A stretch of 64,000 nucleotides of DNA from Pseudomonas sp. GM74 (GCF_000282455.1 NZ_AKJG01000073.1:21178-85177), one strand, 5' to 3'; counted from the stretch's first letter, positions 26,008 to 33,454 are shown. Notes: generated from the letters alone by a model not told the origin. Made by a program: numbers and translations.

Positions 26008-26855
26008 TGAGCGTTTTTCAACACCTGGAAGGGCGTATCGATATACGCGGGCTGTCCATCAGCCTGGGCGAGGGCCACACGGCTTTCGAAGCGGTGCAGG
26101 GCCTTGATTGCCAGATTGAACCGGGCCAGTTCGTGTGCATTCTCGGGCCGTCCGGTTGCGGCAAGTCCACCTTGCTCGGCGCCCTGGCCGGCCACCTGCA
26201 ACCGCGCACCGGCACGCTCAATGTCGATGGCGCCGCGGTGTCGGGCCCATCGCCACAACGGGGCATGGTGTTCCAACAGCACACGCTGTTTCCGTGGCGC
26301 ACGGTGCGCGACAACGTGGCGTTCGGCTTGAAAATGCAAGGCATCGGCAAGGCCGAACGGCACAAGGCGGCGGATGAAATCCTCGCCCTGGTGGGCCTCG
26401 AAGGCTTTGCCGGGCGCTGGCCCGATCAGCTCTCCGGCGGCATGCAGCAACGGGTGGAAATTGCCCGGGTGCTGGTCAACCGTCCGCGCCTGCTGCTGAT
26501 GGACGAGCCCTTCGGTGCCCTCGATGCCCTGACCCGACTGAACATGCAGGAACTGCTGCTGGACATCTGGACGCGCATCCGCACCACCGTAGTGTTTGTC
26601 ACCCATGACATCGACGAAGCGCTGTTCCTCGCCGATCGCTTGCTGGTCATGAGCCCGCGCCCCGGGCGAATCATCGAAGACCTGCGCCTGGACTTCCCCC
26701 GGCCGCGCAGCACGGAGCTGGTGACCAGTCCTGAATTCTCGCACCTCAAGCGCCATTGCCTCGAACTCCTGCGCCACGAAGATGGCCGGCAACTGCCGCG
26801 CCTGAACCCGCTCGGACTTCCCCCTGAAAACAAACTGCCGCGATTTGCCCTATGA
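26007..26855 (+). CDS. NitT/TauT-type ABC transporter ATP-binding protein
   Basis: 282 residues. Walker A GPSGCGKSTLL (about residue 47), Q-loop MVFQQHTLFPWRTVRDN, signature LSGGMQQRVEIARVL, Walker B LLLMDEPFGALDALTR and switch VTHDIDEALF match SsuB/TauB/NrtD ATPases. It overlaps the permease upstream by one base and the HEAT-repeat gene downstream by four bases, so it is translationally coupled on both sides. The C-terminal 45 residues (ending ENKLPRFAL) extend beyond the core domain. Confidence 0.93.
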   Translation: MSVFQHLEGRIDIRGLSISLGEGHTAFEAVQGLDCQIEPGQFVCILGPSGCGKSTLLGALAGHLQPRTGTLNVDGAAVSGPSPQRGMVFQQHTLFPWRTVRDNVAFGLKMQGIGKAERHKAADEILALVGLEGFAGRWPDQLSGGMQQRVEIARVLVNRPRLLLMDEPFGALDALTRLNMQELLLDIWTRIRTTVVFVTHDIDEALFLADRLLVMSPRPGRIIEDLRLDFPRPRSTELVTSPEFSHLKRHCLELLRHEDGRQLPRLNPLGLPPENKLPRFAL

Positions 26856-27814
26856 CCTCACTATTCGATGTAACCGAGAACGACGACATTCTTGCCCTGC
26901 AACCGCGGCTGACCGATGACGACCCCGGCGTGCGCCGGATCGCGCTGATCGAACTGGCCGATCTCGAGGAGCCGGACGGCCTGCAGTGGTTGATCGATCG
27001 ACTGACCGAAGACCCGATTGCAGAGGTTCGCGCCGAAGCAGCGCGGTTGCTGGAAGCCTGGGAAGACGAGCCCGTGGTCGAAGCGTTGTGCCAGGCCCTG
27101 ACGGATCCATCCCCGGCGGTGCAGATGGCCGCAGCGCAAAGCCTCAGCCTGCTCAAGAGTGAAGCGGCGGGCCGGGTCATTCTGCCGTGGACCGGGCACG
27201 CCGACAGCGGCGTACGCATCGCCGCCTTCAGGGCGTTGCGCGAGTTACGTTGCCCCGATGCCGCCGACGCGGCTGCCCGGGCACTGGACGATGAAAGCGC
27301 CAGCGTGCGCCGCGAGGCGGTGGGCGTGCTCGGCTGGCTCAAGCAACTCGATGCCTTGCCGGCATTGGCGCGGTTGGCCAGCGCTGACCCGGACACCGAC
27401 GTGCGGCGTGCCGCCACCGGGGCGCTGGGCCTGGCGTCTGACGCACAGGTGCTGCCGGCCTTGCGCCAGGCCTTGCGGGACGATGCCTGGCAAGTCCGCG
27501 AAGAAGCCGCCACCACCCTGGGCAAGGTCGGCCACCCCGACGCCGGCCCGGCCCTGATCGACGCCTTGGGCGACGATTACTGGCAGGTACGTCTGCGCGC
27601 CACCCGCAGCCTCGGCCGCTTGCGTTTTGTGCCTGCGCTCGATTCGCTGATCGACACCCTCGGCCACCGCATCAGCAACCTGCGCAAGGAAGCCGCGTTG
27701 GCCCTGGGCGAATTGAACGACCCACGGGCCATCGCGGCATTGCAGGCCACGCAAGACGACGGCGACCCTGAAGTGCGCAAGGCCGTGCGCATTGCCTTGA
27801 GTCAACTGCAATGA
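26852..27814 (+). CDS. HEAT-repeat (PBS-lyase-like) protein
   Basis: 320 residues built almost entirely of about ten 31-residue helical repeats. Examples are DDDPGVRRIALIELADLEEP, DPIAEVRAEAARLLEAWEDE, DADTDVRRAATGALG-like and DDAWQVREEAATTLGKVGHP. Repeats of this kind form a curved scaffold for protein binding and occur in phycobilin lyases and maturation factors. No signal peptide and no catalytic motif are seen. It is coupled by 4-base overlaps to the ABC ATPase upstream and the DUF971 gene downstream. A chaperone or assembly role for the AprAB-like enzyme is possible but only inferred. Confidence 0.85.
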   Translation: MTSLFDVTENDDILALQPRLTDDDPGVRRIALIELADLEEPDGLQWLIDRLTEDPIAEVRAEAARLLEAWEDEPVVEALCQALTDPSPAVQMAAAQSLSLLKSEAAGRVILPWTGHADSGVRIAAFRALRELRCPDAADAAARALDDESASVRREAVGVLGWLKQLDALPALARLASADPDTDVRRAATGALGLASDAQVLPALRQALRDDAWQVREEAATTLGKVGHPDAGPALIDALGDDYWQVRLRATRSLGRLRFVPALDSLIDTLGHRISNLRKEAALALGELNDPRAIAALQATQDDGDPEVRKAVRIALSQLQ

Positions 27815-28089
27815 ACCCGCTGGCGATTGGCAATTCCAGCAGCAAACAGCAGTTGCGACTGAACTGGCCCGATGGCCGCGAACAGGTATTGGACCACGCT
27901 GAACTGCGTCGCCAGTGCCCGTGTTCGCAGTGCCGGGCGTTTCGTATACGAGGGATGGCGCCGTTGGTGGATACCTGGGTGCGGGTAATCGAACTGAACC
28001 CGCAGGGCTATGGCCTGCAACTGGTCTTCAGCGATGGCCATGAACGGGGGATCTATCCGTGGGCGTATCTGGCTGGACTTACCGACTGA
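27811..28089 (+). CDS. DUF971 protein (gamma-butyrobetaine hydroxylase N-terminal-like domain)
   Basis: 92 residues that form a single DUF971/GBBH-like_N domain: LRLNWPDGREQVLDHAELRR, then CPCSQC, which with another cysteine can bind Zn or Fe-S. It ends with the conserved YGLQLVFSDGHERGIYPWAY segment. In other proteobacteria, single-domain members occur near iron-sulfur (ApbC/Mrp, HslUV) genes, which would fit an Fe-S maturation role here, although function is not proven. It is the last gene of the unit and overlaps the HEAT gene. A decayed copy of its 3' part lies at 33199-33325 on the other side of the mcb island. Confidence 0.87.
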   Translation: MNPLAIGNSSSKQQLRLNWPDGREQVLDHAELRRQCPCSQCRAFRIRGMAPLVDTWVRVIELNPQGYGLQLVFSDGHERGIYPWAYLAGLTD

Positions 28090-28156
28090 ATCGAATTCCA
28101 TTCCTCATCGGGAGTTGTCGCGATCTGCGGCAGCTCCCCCGTGCGCTTCCAGTGGT

Positions 28157-28876
28157 TTATGTTGCGAATACAGGTTCAGTAACGGCTCGGATAAACGCAT
28201 CATCCACAGTCTTTACTCCATATTTTTGCATGAACTCACTGCCGTTGTTAAAGCGATTGAAGCGTTGCTGGCTAATCATATAAAAATAATCACAATGGTT
28301 AATTACCTCCTCAACATTGTGCGAGGAAACCAGAATGGCGGTGCCCTCCCTGGCAGCGCCGTGAAGACATTGCCAAATATAGTGACGAAATTCTGGATCT
28401 ACACCGGCAGTAGGTTCATCGAGAATCACAAAGTCTGCAGATATTGAAAGAAGAGAAAGAGTAAAGAACCAGCGTGTCTCTCCGTAGCTGCATAACGATG
28501 ATTTTTTGTTCCAAGTGTCTTGGTATCGGTCAACTATCGCAGGGCTCCACGCACTTAGTTTTTTCAGGGTTTTATCTTGTGTCATGGGCTCGGTTGATGA
28601 CAGCGCAGATACCATTCTAAAAATGTCACGCATACGCAGCGGTGGGGGAGTGGAGATGATTTGAGAAAGGTATAAAAAGTGATTGAAGTCGTTTTTTATG
28701 AAGCCAGACCTTGCTTTTTTAAGGTCGCAGACGATATCGAAAAAAGTTGTTTTTCCAGATCCGTTGGGCCCCAGAATGCCGACAATGTCGCCTTGAGCAA
28801 CCTCAAGAGATGCCTGGGTCAAGAGGGGAGTGTCTGTATAGGAGAAGTCAATGTTCTGCGCCGTGAATTTTTTCAT
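28157..28876 (-). CDS. mcbF: McbF-like ABC exporter ATP-binding protein
   Basis: 239 residues. Walker A GPNGSGKTTFF (about residue 33), a degenerate signature around CSYGETRWFFTLSLL, Walker B FVILDEPTAGVDPEF and a switch histidine in LVSSHNVEE identify an ABC-2-type ATPase. The size is close to E. coli McbF. With McbE it should pump the mature peptide out and also protect the producer. The ATG at 28876 overlaps the mcbE stop (TGATG) and has GGAG nine bases upstream, so I prefer it to the ATG at 28891. It is the last gene of the operon and ends convergently with the DUF971 gene. I see no mcbG after it. AT-rich like the rest of the island. Confidence 0.85.
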   Translation of the reverse strand: MKKFTAQNIDFSYTDTPLLTQASLEVAQGDIVGILGPNGSGKTTFFDIVCDLKKARSGFIKNDFNHFLYLSQIISTPPPLRMRDIFRMVSALSSTEPMTQDKTLKKLSAWSPAIVDRYQDTWNKKSSLCSYGETRWFFTLSLLSISADFVILDEPTAGVDPEFRHYIWQCLHGAAREGTAILVSSHNVEEVINHCDYFYMISQQRFNRFNNGSEFMQKYGVKTVDDAFIRAVTEPVFAT

Positions 28877-29619
28877 CAGTACCGGCTCCATACGGGATTG
28901 ATTCTTAGGTGTTTGAACGTTTTGTACAGTACAAAAATAAACAAAAGAACTATTGCAGCTGTGATGAGTTTGTTGGATTCAAGGCCTTGTTCCATTATTT
29001 GGCTTGCAAGTGTCAGTGGGTTTGCGAGGTTCAAAGCGTCGGTGATGGGGTTTGGTCTGCTGGCACTCATTACTCCGAGGATCAACATGCAGAACGAAAA
29101 AATGGAAAGCAAAGTGTTCGAGTTCTGAAAATTGATCGGTAGCAATGAGAAGGCAGCCCCGAGAGCGCAAAACATGATAAAGCAGATGTAGAAGCGTAGT
29201 GCGAGATTCAGTAGTTCATCGAGGGCGTAGTTTCCAAATGGAAGCTTGGTCGTTAAGTAAAAGGTTGCGCAATAAGATATTGATATTAGTGAGTAGGCAA
29301 TGAAGTGCGATAAAAGAAAAATCAGTTTTGATTCCCTGGAATAAATAAATGATCGGGTGAATCCGCTTTCCCTTCTTCCGATTATGTAAAAGGCGAATCC
29401 GAATAATGCGACACTTGAAGATATGTAGGCATAAAACCATGCCGAAATCGTAATGTAATTGCTGGAGAAATAGTTTGGGTCTTGCCTGGTTGTTGCAAAA
29501 AAATAGAACATTGCACAAGGGGATATCATGATCCAGAAAAAGGCGATGGGTTCTTTTAGTTGTTCTTTGATGAATATGGAGGTTAGGGAGATAGCTCTGG
29601 GGCAAATATTCTTAGTCAT
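28876..29619 (-). CDS. mcbE: McbE-like ABC-2 type export permease
   Basis: 247 residues with about six hydrophobic segments (FFWIMISPCAMFYFF, ISAWFYAYISSSVALFGFAF, LLSHFIAYSLISISYCATFY, FYICFIMFCALGAAFSLL, LLSIFSFCMLILGVM and AAIVLLFIFVLY), the ABC-2 permease layout. The length matches E. coli McbE (about 241). It starts 11 bases after the mcbD stop and is coupled to mcbF by TGATG. It should form the membrane half of the peptide exporter/immunity pump. The family assignment rests mainly on operon position plus the membrane pattern. Confidence 0.82.
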   Translation of the reverse strand: MTKNICPRAISLTSIFIKEQLKEPIAFFWIMISPCAMFYFFATTRQDPNYFSSNYITISAWFYAYISSSVALFGFAFYIIGRRESGFTRSFIYSRESKLIFLLSHFIAYSLISISYCATFYLTTKLPFGNYALDELLNLALRFYICFIMFCALGAAFSLLPINFQNSNTLLSIFSFCMLILGVMSASRPNPITDALNLANPLTLASQIMEQGLESNKLITAAIVLLFIFVLYKTFKHLRINPVWSRY

Positions 29620-29630
29620 GATTGATTTCT

Positions 29631-30836
29631 CTATGGGAATGGAACCATTGTTTCTTTTCTTTCATTGTATATTTCGAGGAGGAATGTGTTTGAATAGTCG
29701 TTGATCATATTTATATCTGCTGAGTTGTTCATGTGCATAAATAAAGATGGCGAGGTAAATTTGCAAAATGTGTAGTTAGCTCCATCTATTCGAGTTGTTT
29801 TTATGTAGAGGTATCCTTCGAGGTTCTTGTTTCTCAAGCTTTTAATCAAGTTTTCAGTGTCCAGTTTGCAAGTTTGGCTTTTTTTGCGTGAGGTGTGTGG
29901 GTAGTAGTTTGGTTGTGACGTGATTTCCTCAAATGTTTTATAATGGTTGCACTTTGCGAAGTGGCGGATATAAGGGTCCTTGAGAGAGTCTGGGTTGCCG
30001 TGAAAAACGCTAAATAAATTCATGAATCGAAATGTTTGCCATAACTCCAGGATTGACTTGTTCAATGCTTCCGCTCGATTTTCTGAATAAGACATTCCTG
30101 CGCAGTAGTGAACGTTTCTATTGGGGTCATTGTTTCCGTAAACTGTTAGTAGGCATACTCCTGGAAAATCATCATCAGAGATGTCTATTGTTAATAGTTG
30201 TCCTGATTTTGTCAGTGCGTTGAATAGGCCATATGAAGGGAGCGTTTTTATCGCAGTTGATATCTCGGCTGGTTTGATCGTTCCTATGCATTGCTTAGTT
30301 AGCCAGAATCGAGTGAGAAATTGACGCTCTAATGATTCTTTAATAGAGCCAAGAACGGCAAGTTCTGGATTCCAATGAAAGCTGCATCCACAAGTGTCAC
30401 GACTCGGGTAGATATTGTCGTCGTCGCTGTTGTGGTGGGTCAGAGAGATACATACAGTAGGAATTGAGCAACATGAAAAATCAGAAATACGTATGGCGGA
30501 GTTCATGTTAAATTTGCGACTTGCCAGGTTATCTAGGTTTGTGTTTTTCGCAGCGGTTTGACTGAACGCTTTGATGAAGTTTTCTACCTCTTTTGGCGTA
30601 AGACCATTCTCTAGGGGCGAAAAGCTGTCGGGTAATATTTCTAAATAGAAGTGACGTCTCTCGAAGTATTCGCCCAAGGCGGTTTTTATTGATGTTGAGC
30701 TTGTGCCTATCCCTGAACCTATTGAGTTCCATTGATCGCCAATTTCCGAGCAAAAAGGGAAGTCGAAAATACATGGGGGCTGGCACCACATTTCCGCAGG
30801 TAGTGAGGGATCATTGCTGTAACTTGAAATTTTCAA
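29631..30836 (-). CDS. mcbD: McbD-like YcaO cyclodehydratase
   Basis: 401 residues, YcaO family. Landmarks are the GSGIGTSSTSIKTALGEYFE segment, which matches the YcaO ATP-binding EAxxR-like region, and ELAVLGSIKESLERQFLTRF, the second ATP/Mg-binding helix. In microcin B17 synthetase McbD uses ATP to activate backbone amides, so that Cys and Ser of the precursor cyclise to azolines; McbB presents the peptide. The length agrees with E. coli McbD (396). The start is a TTG at 30836 with GGAGG just upstream. It begins one base after the mcbC stop. The protein should be cytoplasmic, in complex with McbB and McbC. Confidence 0.87.
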   Translation of the reverse strand: MKISSYSNDPSLPAEMWCQPPCIFDFPFCSEIGDQWNSIGSGIGTSSTSIKTALGEYFERRHFYLEILPDSFSPLENGLTPKEVENFIKAFSQTAAKNTNLDNLASRKFNMNSAIRISDFSCCSIPTVCISLTHHNSDDDNIYPSRDTCGCSFHWNPELAVLGSIKESLERQFLTRFWLTKQCIGTIKPAEISTAIKTLPSYGLFNALTKSGQLLTIDISDDDFPGVCLLTVYGNNDPNRNVHYCAGMSYSENRAEALNKSILELWQTFRFMNLFSVFHGNPDSLKDPYIRHFAKCNHYKTFEEITSQPNYYPHTSRKKSQTCKLDTENLIKSLRNKNLEGYLYIKTTRIDGANYTFCKFTSPSLFMHMNNSADINMINDYSNTFLLEIYNERKETMVPFP

Positions 30837-30837
30837 T

Positions 30838-31629
30838 TTAGCCTCCTATCAAGTGTACACATGCAGGAAAAAATAGAGTTGGATTTAATCCAATGGCCTT
30901 GCACAGCATGTTGTCGGTGTACCCAGACCATTGACGGCTTTTGATGTTTAATTGTTTGCACTGAAGATCAACTAACATATATATTGATCCGGTTTCCATT
31001 AGCGCTAATCTGTATCCGCGATAACGATATTTGAATAGCGTTTTTGGCATATACATTACATAAATTATAGCCAGACTAGGATTTCCAATTTTGCTTCCTG
31101 CGGGCAAAATAGCCTCTTTTATTACACTGGTGTCGTAACTTCCCTGGATTATTTCAAATTTTCTTGAGTGTGGTAGTAGGTGTAAAATTTTTTCCGGGCA
31201 CGGCCATGTATTTTTTGGTGAAAGGGAGCAACAGAATATTTCTACTGAATATAGTGCTCCTGCACTAGGGTATCCTCTTTTATGAGTGTTTTCGCCAATG
31301 CTTAATAGTGGGCTGATTAATTGCTTTATCGACTCGAATGTTATGTCTCGATCGTCGAAAAATTCGCATGATTGATTTCGATGTAAAGGGCTTGTAGGCT
31401 CCAGTGCTTCGAGTTTTACCCCTTCCGTAGTGATATCCATGTCGGGATATAATTGCAGTTCATTACCTGTTAGGTCTGAAAGTAGCTGTGGTGGAAGGTC
31501 GTGCAGTAAGGAAATATTTTTAACGCAGTCATGGATGGTGAAGTTGCCTTTGTTGTGGAATTCCAAGGTGTCCTCGATGACTTTCTGGTCGAGAAATTTC
31601 AGATAGTAATCATGTGGGATATTTTTCAT
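30838..31629 (-). CDS. mcbC: McbC-like FMN azoline dehydrogenase (SagB-type nitroreductase fold)
   Basis: 263 residues. KRGYPSAGALYSVEIFCCS (about residues 125-143) is the SagB/McbC hallmark, with FMN-binding residues. YRYRGYRLALMETGSIYMLV holds the conserved Lys/Tyr-type region near the active site, and the C-terminal CKAIGLNPTLFFPACVHLIG is typical. It should oxidise thiazolines and oxazolines of the modified precursor to aromatic azoles. The length is near that of E. coli McbC (272). The ATG at 31629 lies 20 bases inside the end of mcbB, so translation is probably coupled. It follows that the amber codon in mcbB may also reduce mcbC expression by polarity. Confidence 0.87.
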   Translation of the reverse strand: MKNIPHDYYLKFLDQKVIEDTLEFHNKGNFTIHDCVKNISLLHDLPPQLLSDLTGNELQLYPDMDITTEGVKLEALEPTSPLHRNQSCEFFDDRDITFESIKQLISPLLSIGENTHKRGYPSAGALYSVEIFCCSLSPKNTWPCPEKILHLLPHSRKFEIIQGSYDTSVIKEAILPAGSKIGNPSLAIIYVMYMPKTLFKYRYRGYRLALMETGSIYMLVDLQCKQLNIKSRQWSGYTDNMLCKAIGLNPTLFFPACVHLIGG

Positions 31630-32491
31630 GTTTAGATCTCAGGCAGGTACAGGAATGCCAGTGGGGAGTCAACTCTTCCGTAATCAGTCCGTTGTTTAAA
31701 TCTATAGTCATCGATGCAAGAGAGTTGTCTTGATATCTGAAGCCTTGATTATGCTCCGTATGAAGCTTGATTTTTTTTATCAGAGTACCTAATGCTAGGT
31801 TTCTCTGTAACAGGCTTAAGTTTTGCGCAGGCATAGTAATGTTTTGGTCAACGCAGAAATTCAACAAGGCAGACCAGGTATTTCGACTTTCGTTGATCTT
31901 TTCATAGTTCAATTGCCTCTCTACAAGGCAAAAATGACAGGCATTTCCAATGTTGGGAATGTATGGTTGACTTATGCGAAAAATATCCCCGCTTAAGTAT
32001 GCTATTGAGATGGCACTGTTTGGAGACGAATCTGCTAAACAAAAGTATAGATTTTTAAGTTTCTAATAATTATATTGCATGCAGACTATTTTAATTAGAA
32101 ATGCATTGTCTCGGGCTCGGTCAACTAAGGATTCCAAGTCGTTCACTATTTCGTGATCGAATTTTACCTCTTGATCAATGAGTGCTTTGAATTCTTCTCG
32201 GTTGCTCCAGTCATGTGCTATTAATACTTTTTTGAAGTATATCTCCGATGGTTGATTTTTTAGTCCTATGGCGAGGTTCAAGAATGTATAGGTTTCTTTT
32301 ATAGGTAGTTTTTGGGCGGATACTATTTTGTCGAATAGCGCTTTTGGTATCCTAGATGGTTGTTGTTTTTTTAGTTCTTGCAGTACGATTAATAGTTTTT
32401 TTGAGTCGGTTTTTGATGCGCCATTGGTAGATATGATTAGTGATTCATTAGGTAGGCTTATAATGTCAAATTCTGAAAATATCAGTTGCAT
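31610..32491 (-). pseudogene. mcbB: McbB-like E1/RRE cyclodehydratase partner, interrupted by one in-frame TAG
   Basis: One continuous frame of 294 codons, the length of E. coli McbB (about 295), broken only by a TAG at 32065-32063 (codon 143). The first part (MQLIFSEFDIISLPNESLII onward) fits the peptide-binding RRE and the start of the E1-like domain. After the TAG the same frame continues without any ATG through SGDIFRISQPYIPNIGNACH and FCLVERQLNYE, then ENTHMP-like and ELTPHWHSCTCLRSK. These resemble the McbB regions with CHFC and CSC zinc cysteines. A TTG at 31912 could restart translation, but that would drop the CHFC pair (31939-31928). Strong ribosome site GGAGGAG before the ATG at 32491. 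Either a nonsense mutation, a sequencing error, or read-through/suppression. Confidence 0.85.
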
Positions 32492-32503
32492 TTATCTCCT
32501 CCT

Positions 32504-32532
32504 AAAGGATCTTTCGCTTTGAAAGATCCTTT
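32504..32532 (-). promoter_or_regulatory. Strong hairpin between mcbA and mcbB
   Basis: A perfect 12-bp stem, AAAGGATCTTTC and GAAAGATCCTTT, with a five-base loop. It lies between the mcbA stop and the mcbB ribosome site on the minus-strand transcript. It has only a short T-run, so it may work as a leaky terminator or as a 3' stabiliser that leaves more precursor mRNA than synthetase mRNA. Confidence 0.7.
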
Positions 32533-32573
32533 TAGCCTGGGAAGCTAGTAAGTAGTTTTATTATCGGTTTCAA

Positions 32574-32801
32574 CTACATACTTCTACAGCCACCGGTGCC
32601 ACCACCGCCAGTGCCTCCTGCTCCGCCACAGCCACCATTTCCTCCACCACTACCACCGCTGCATCCGCCACCCCCACCACATCCACCGCTGCCCCCGCAA
32701 CCTCCTGCACCTCCAGAGCCACCAGCGACTTGCGGATTGGGGTTTGATCCAACACTATTTCTAAAATTGAATAGCACTTTTCCAAGTTCGTTGTTTTTCA
32801 T
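32574..32801 (-). CDS. mcbA: Microcin B17-like precursor peptide McbA (thiazole/oxazole-modified microcin)
   Basis: 75 residues. The leader MKNNELGKVLFNFRNSVGSN contains ELGKVLFNF, comparable to the EFGVVLS-type helix of E. coli McbA that the synthetase recognises. From about residue 27 the core is almost only glycine with 5 cysteines, 6 serines and 2 threonines: AGGSGGAGGCGGSGGCGGGG, then GCSGGSGGGNGGCGG and a TGGGGTGGCRSM tail. The GC-S pair could give a fused bis-heterocycle as in microcin B17. The start at 32801 gives the McbA-like leader; a GTG nine codons upstream (32828) is possible but less likely. The ribosome site is weak. Followed by a strong hairpin and then mcbB. The closest characterised relative acts on DNA gyrase; the target here is only inferred. 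Confidence 0.88.
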   Translation of the reverse strand: MKNNELGKVLFNFRNSVGSNPNPQVAGGSGGAGGCGGSGGCGGGGGCSGGSGGGNGGCGGAGGTGGGGTGGCRSM

Positions 32802-33198
32802 TTTGTTTTTACTCGTTGTGTTTACCACTCGGTATTAAGTGGTGCTGCAAGAATTAGTTGATTTTATTGTTGGGTGCAAGCGAGAGAGTTTTGTGTTGTG
32901 GGGGAATTCCTGCATGTTTTAAAGATGCGTCCTACATGATGTTCGGAACCTTAGTGGTTTGGTTTGGTTTTGGTGAGGTTTATTTCTAGTGTGGATCTGT
33001 GGAATTCCTTTTTGAAACTGTGTTTTAGTTTTCGGAAAGCAGAAATGATCTTGCTGTGCTGAGTAAAATATTTCTGTAGGAGTAAATGTGCGTTTTGTAC
33101 TTTTTTTATGGTTTTTTATTTACTTCGGAAGCTATTTTTTTTAAAAAATCGACGAACGGTAGGCCTTGTTTTTTGATCGTCCGTTTTGTTCGAGTAGG
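32802..33198. other. AT-rich upstream region of the mcb operon
   Basis: Gene-poor, AT-rich stretch that should hold the mcbA promoter on the minus strand. I could not assign a convincing -35/-10 pair. It contains runs such as TTTTTTTTAAAAAA (33137-33150 region) and a GGTTTGGTTTGG tract. A plus-strand ATG at 33086 has a good AGGAG, but its frame runs into the DUF971 remnant and a repeat, so it is not called a gene. Confidence 0.4.
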
Positions 33199-33325
33199 GA
33201 GCGCTGGGCTTTACGTCTGCGGGTTATCGAGTTGCACTCGCAGGGGATGGCCTGCAACTGGTCTTCAGCGATGGGCATACGGGGGATTTCCCCGTGACCC
33301 TATCTTGCCGGACTCCCTGGCTGAA
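33199..33325 (+). pseudogene. Decayed second copy of the 3' part of the DUF971 gene
   Basis: TGGCCTGCAACTGGTCTTCA and the next seven bases are identical between 33248-33274 and 28011-28037 inside the DUF971 gene. On both sides the similarity continues with substitutions and small indels: TGCGGGTTATCGAG here against TGCGGGTAATCGAA there, and ACGGGGGATTTCCCCGTG against ACGGGGGATCTATCCGTG. Translated, GDGLQLVFSDGH is preserved, but the frame is then lost. The two copies are in direct orientation and bracket the mcb operon. Confidence 0.8.
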
Positions 33326-33332
33326 CCGGCCT

Positions 33333-33415
33333 CCTGTAGGAGCTGCCGCAGGCTGCGATCTTTTTGCTCTGCTCTCAGGAGATCGCAGCCTCGTTTCACT
33401 CGACAGCTCCTACAA
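33333..33415. repeat. Intergenic inverted repeat (CTGTAGGAGCTGC family)
   Basis: TCCTGTAGGAGCTGCCGCAG with GCTGCGATC, then GATCGCAGCC and CGACAGCTCCTACAAG in opposite orientation. A related element occurs at 56194-56342. Such repeats are abundant in Pseudomonas chromosomes. Confidence 0.75.
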
Positions 33416-33440
33416 GTCCTTGCCAGGAAAAAACCAAAAG

Positions 33441-33454
33441 AGTACAAATGTACT
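33441..33454 (+). promoter_or_regulatory. LexA2 operator
   Basis: AGTACAAATGTACT is a perfect palindrome of the AGTAC-N4-GT(G/A)CT type described for Pseudomonas LexA2, distinct from the CTGT-N8-ACAG box of LexA1. It overlaps the lexA2 translation start, so LexA2 should repress its own operon. Confidence 0.75.

Noticed and set aside
28090..28156. Possible mcbG (gyrase-protecting pentapeptide-repeat) gene after mcbF
   Set aside because: Only 67 bases separate mcbF from the convergent DUF971 gene, and no pentapeptide-repeat frame is found anywhere in the island.
31610..31912. Separate 100-residue gene starting at TTG 31912
   Set aside because: It is the C-terminal part of the interrupted mcbB frame; coding similarity continues upstream of the TTG, including the CHFC motif.
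32596..32838. Plus-strand proline-rich 80-codon frame
   Set aside because: It is the antisense of the glycine-rich mcbA gene (GGN codons read as NCC proline codons), not an independent gene.
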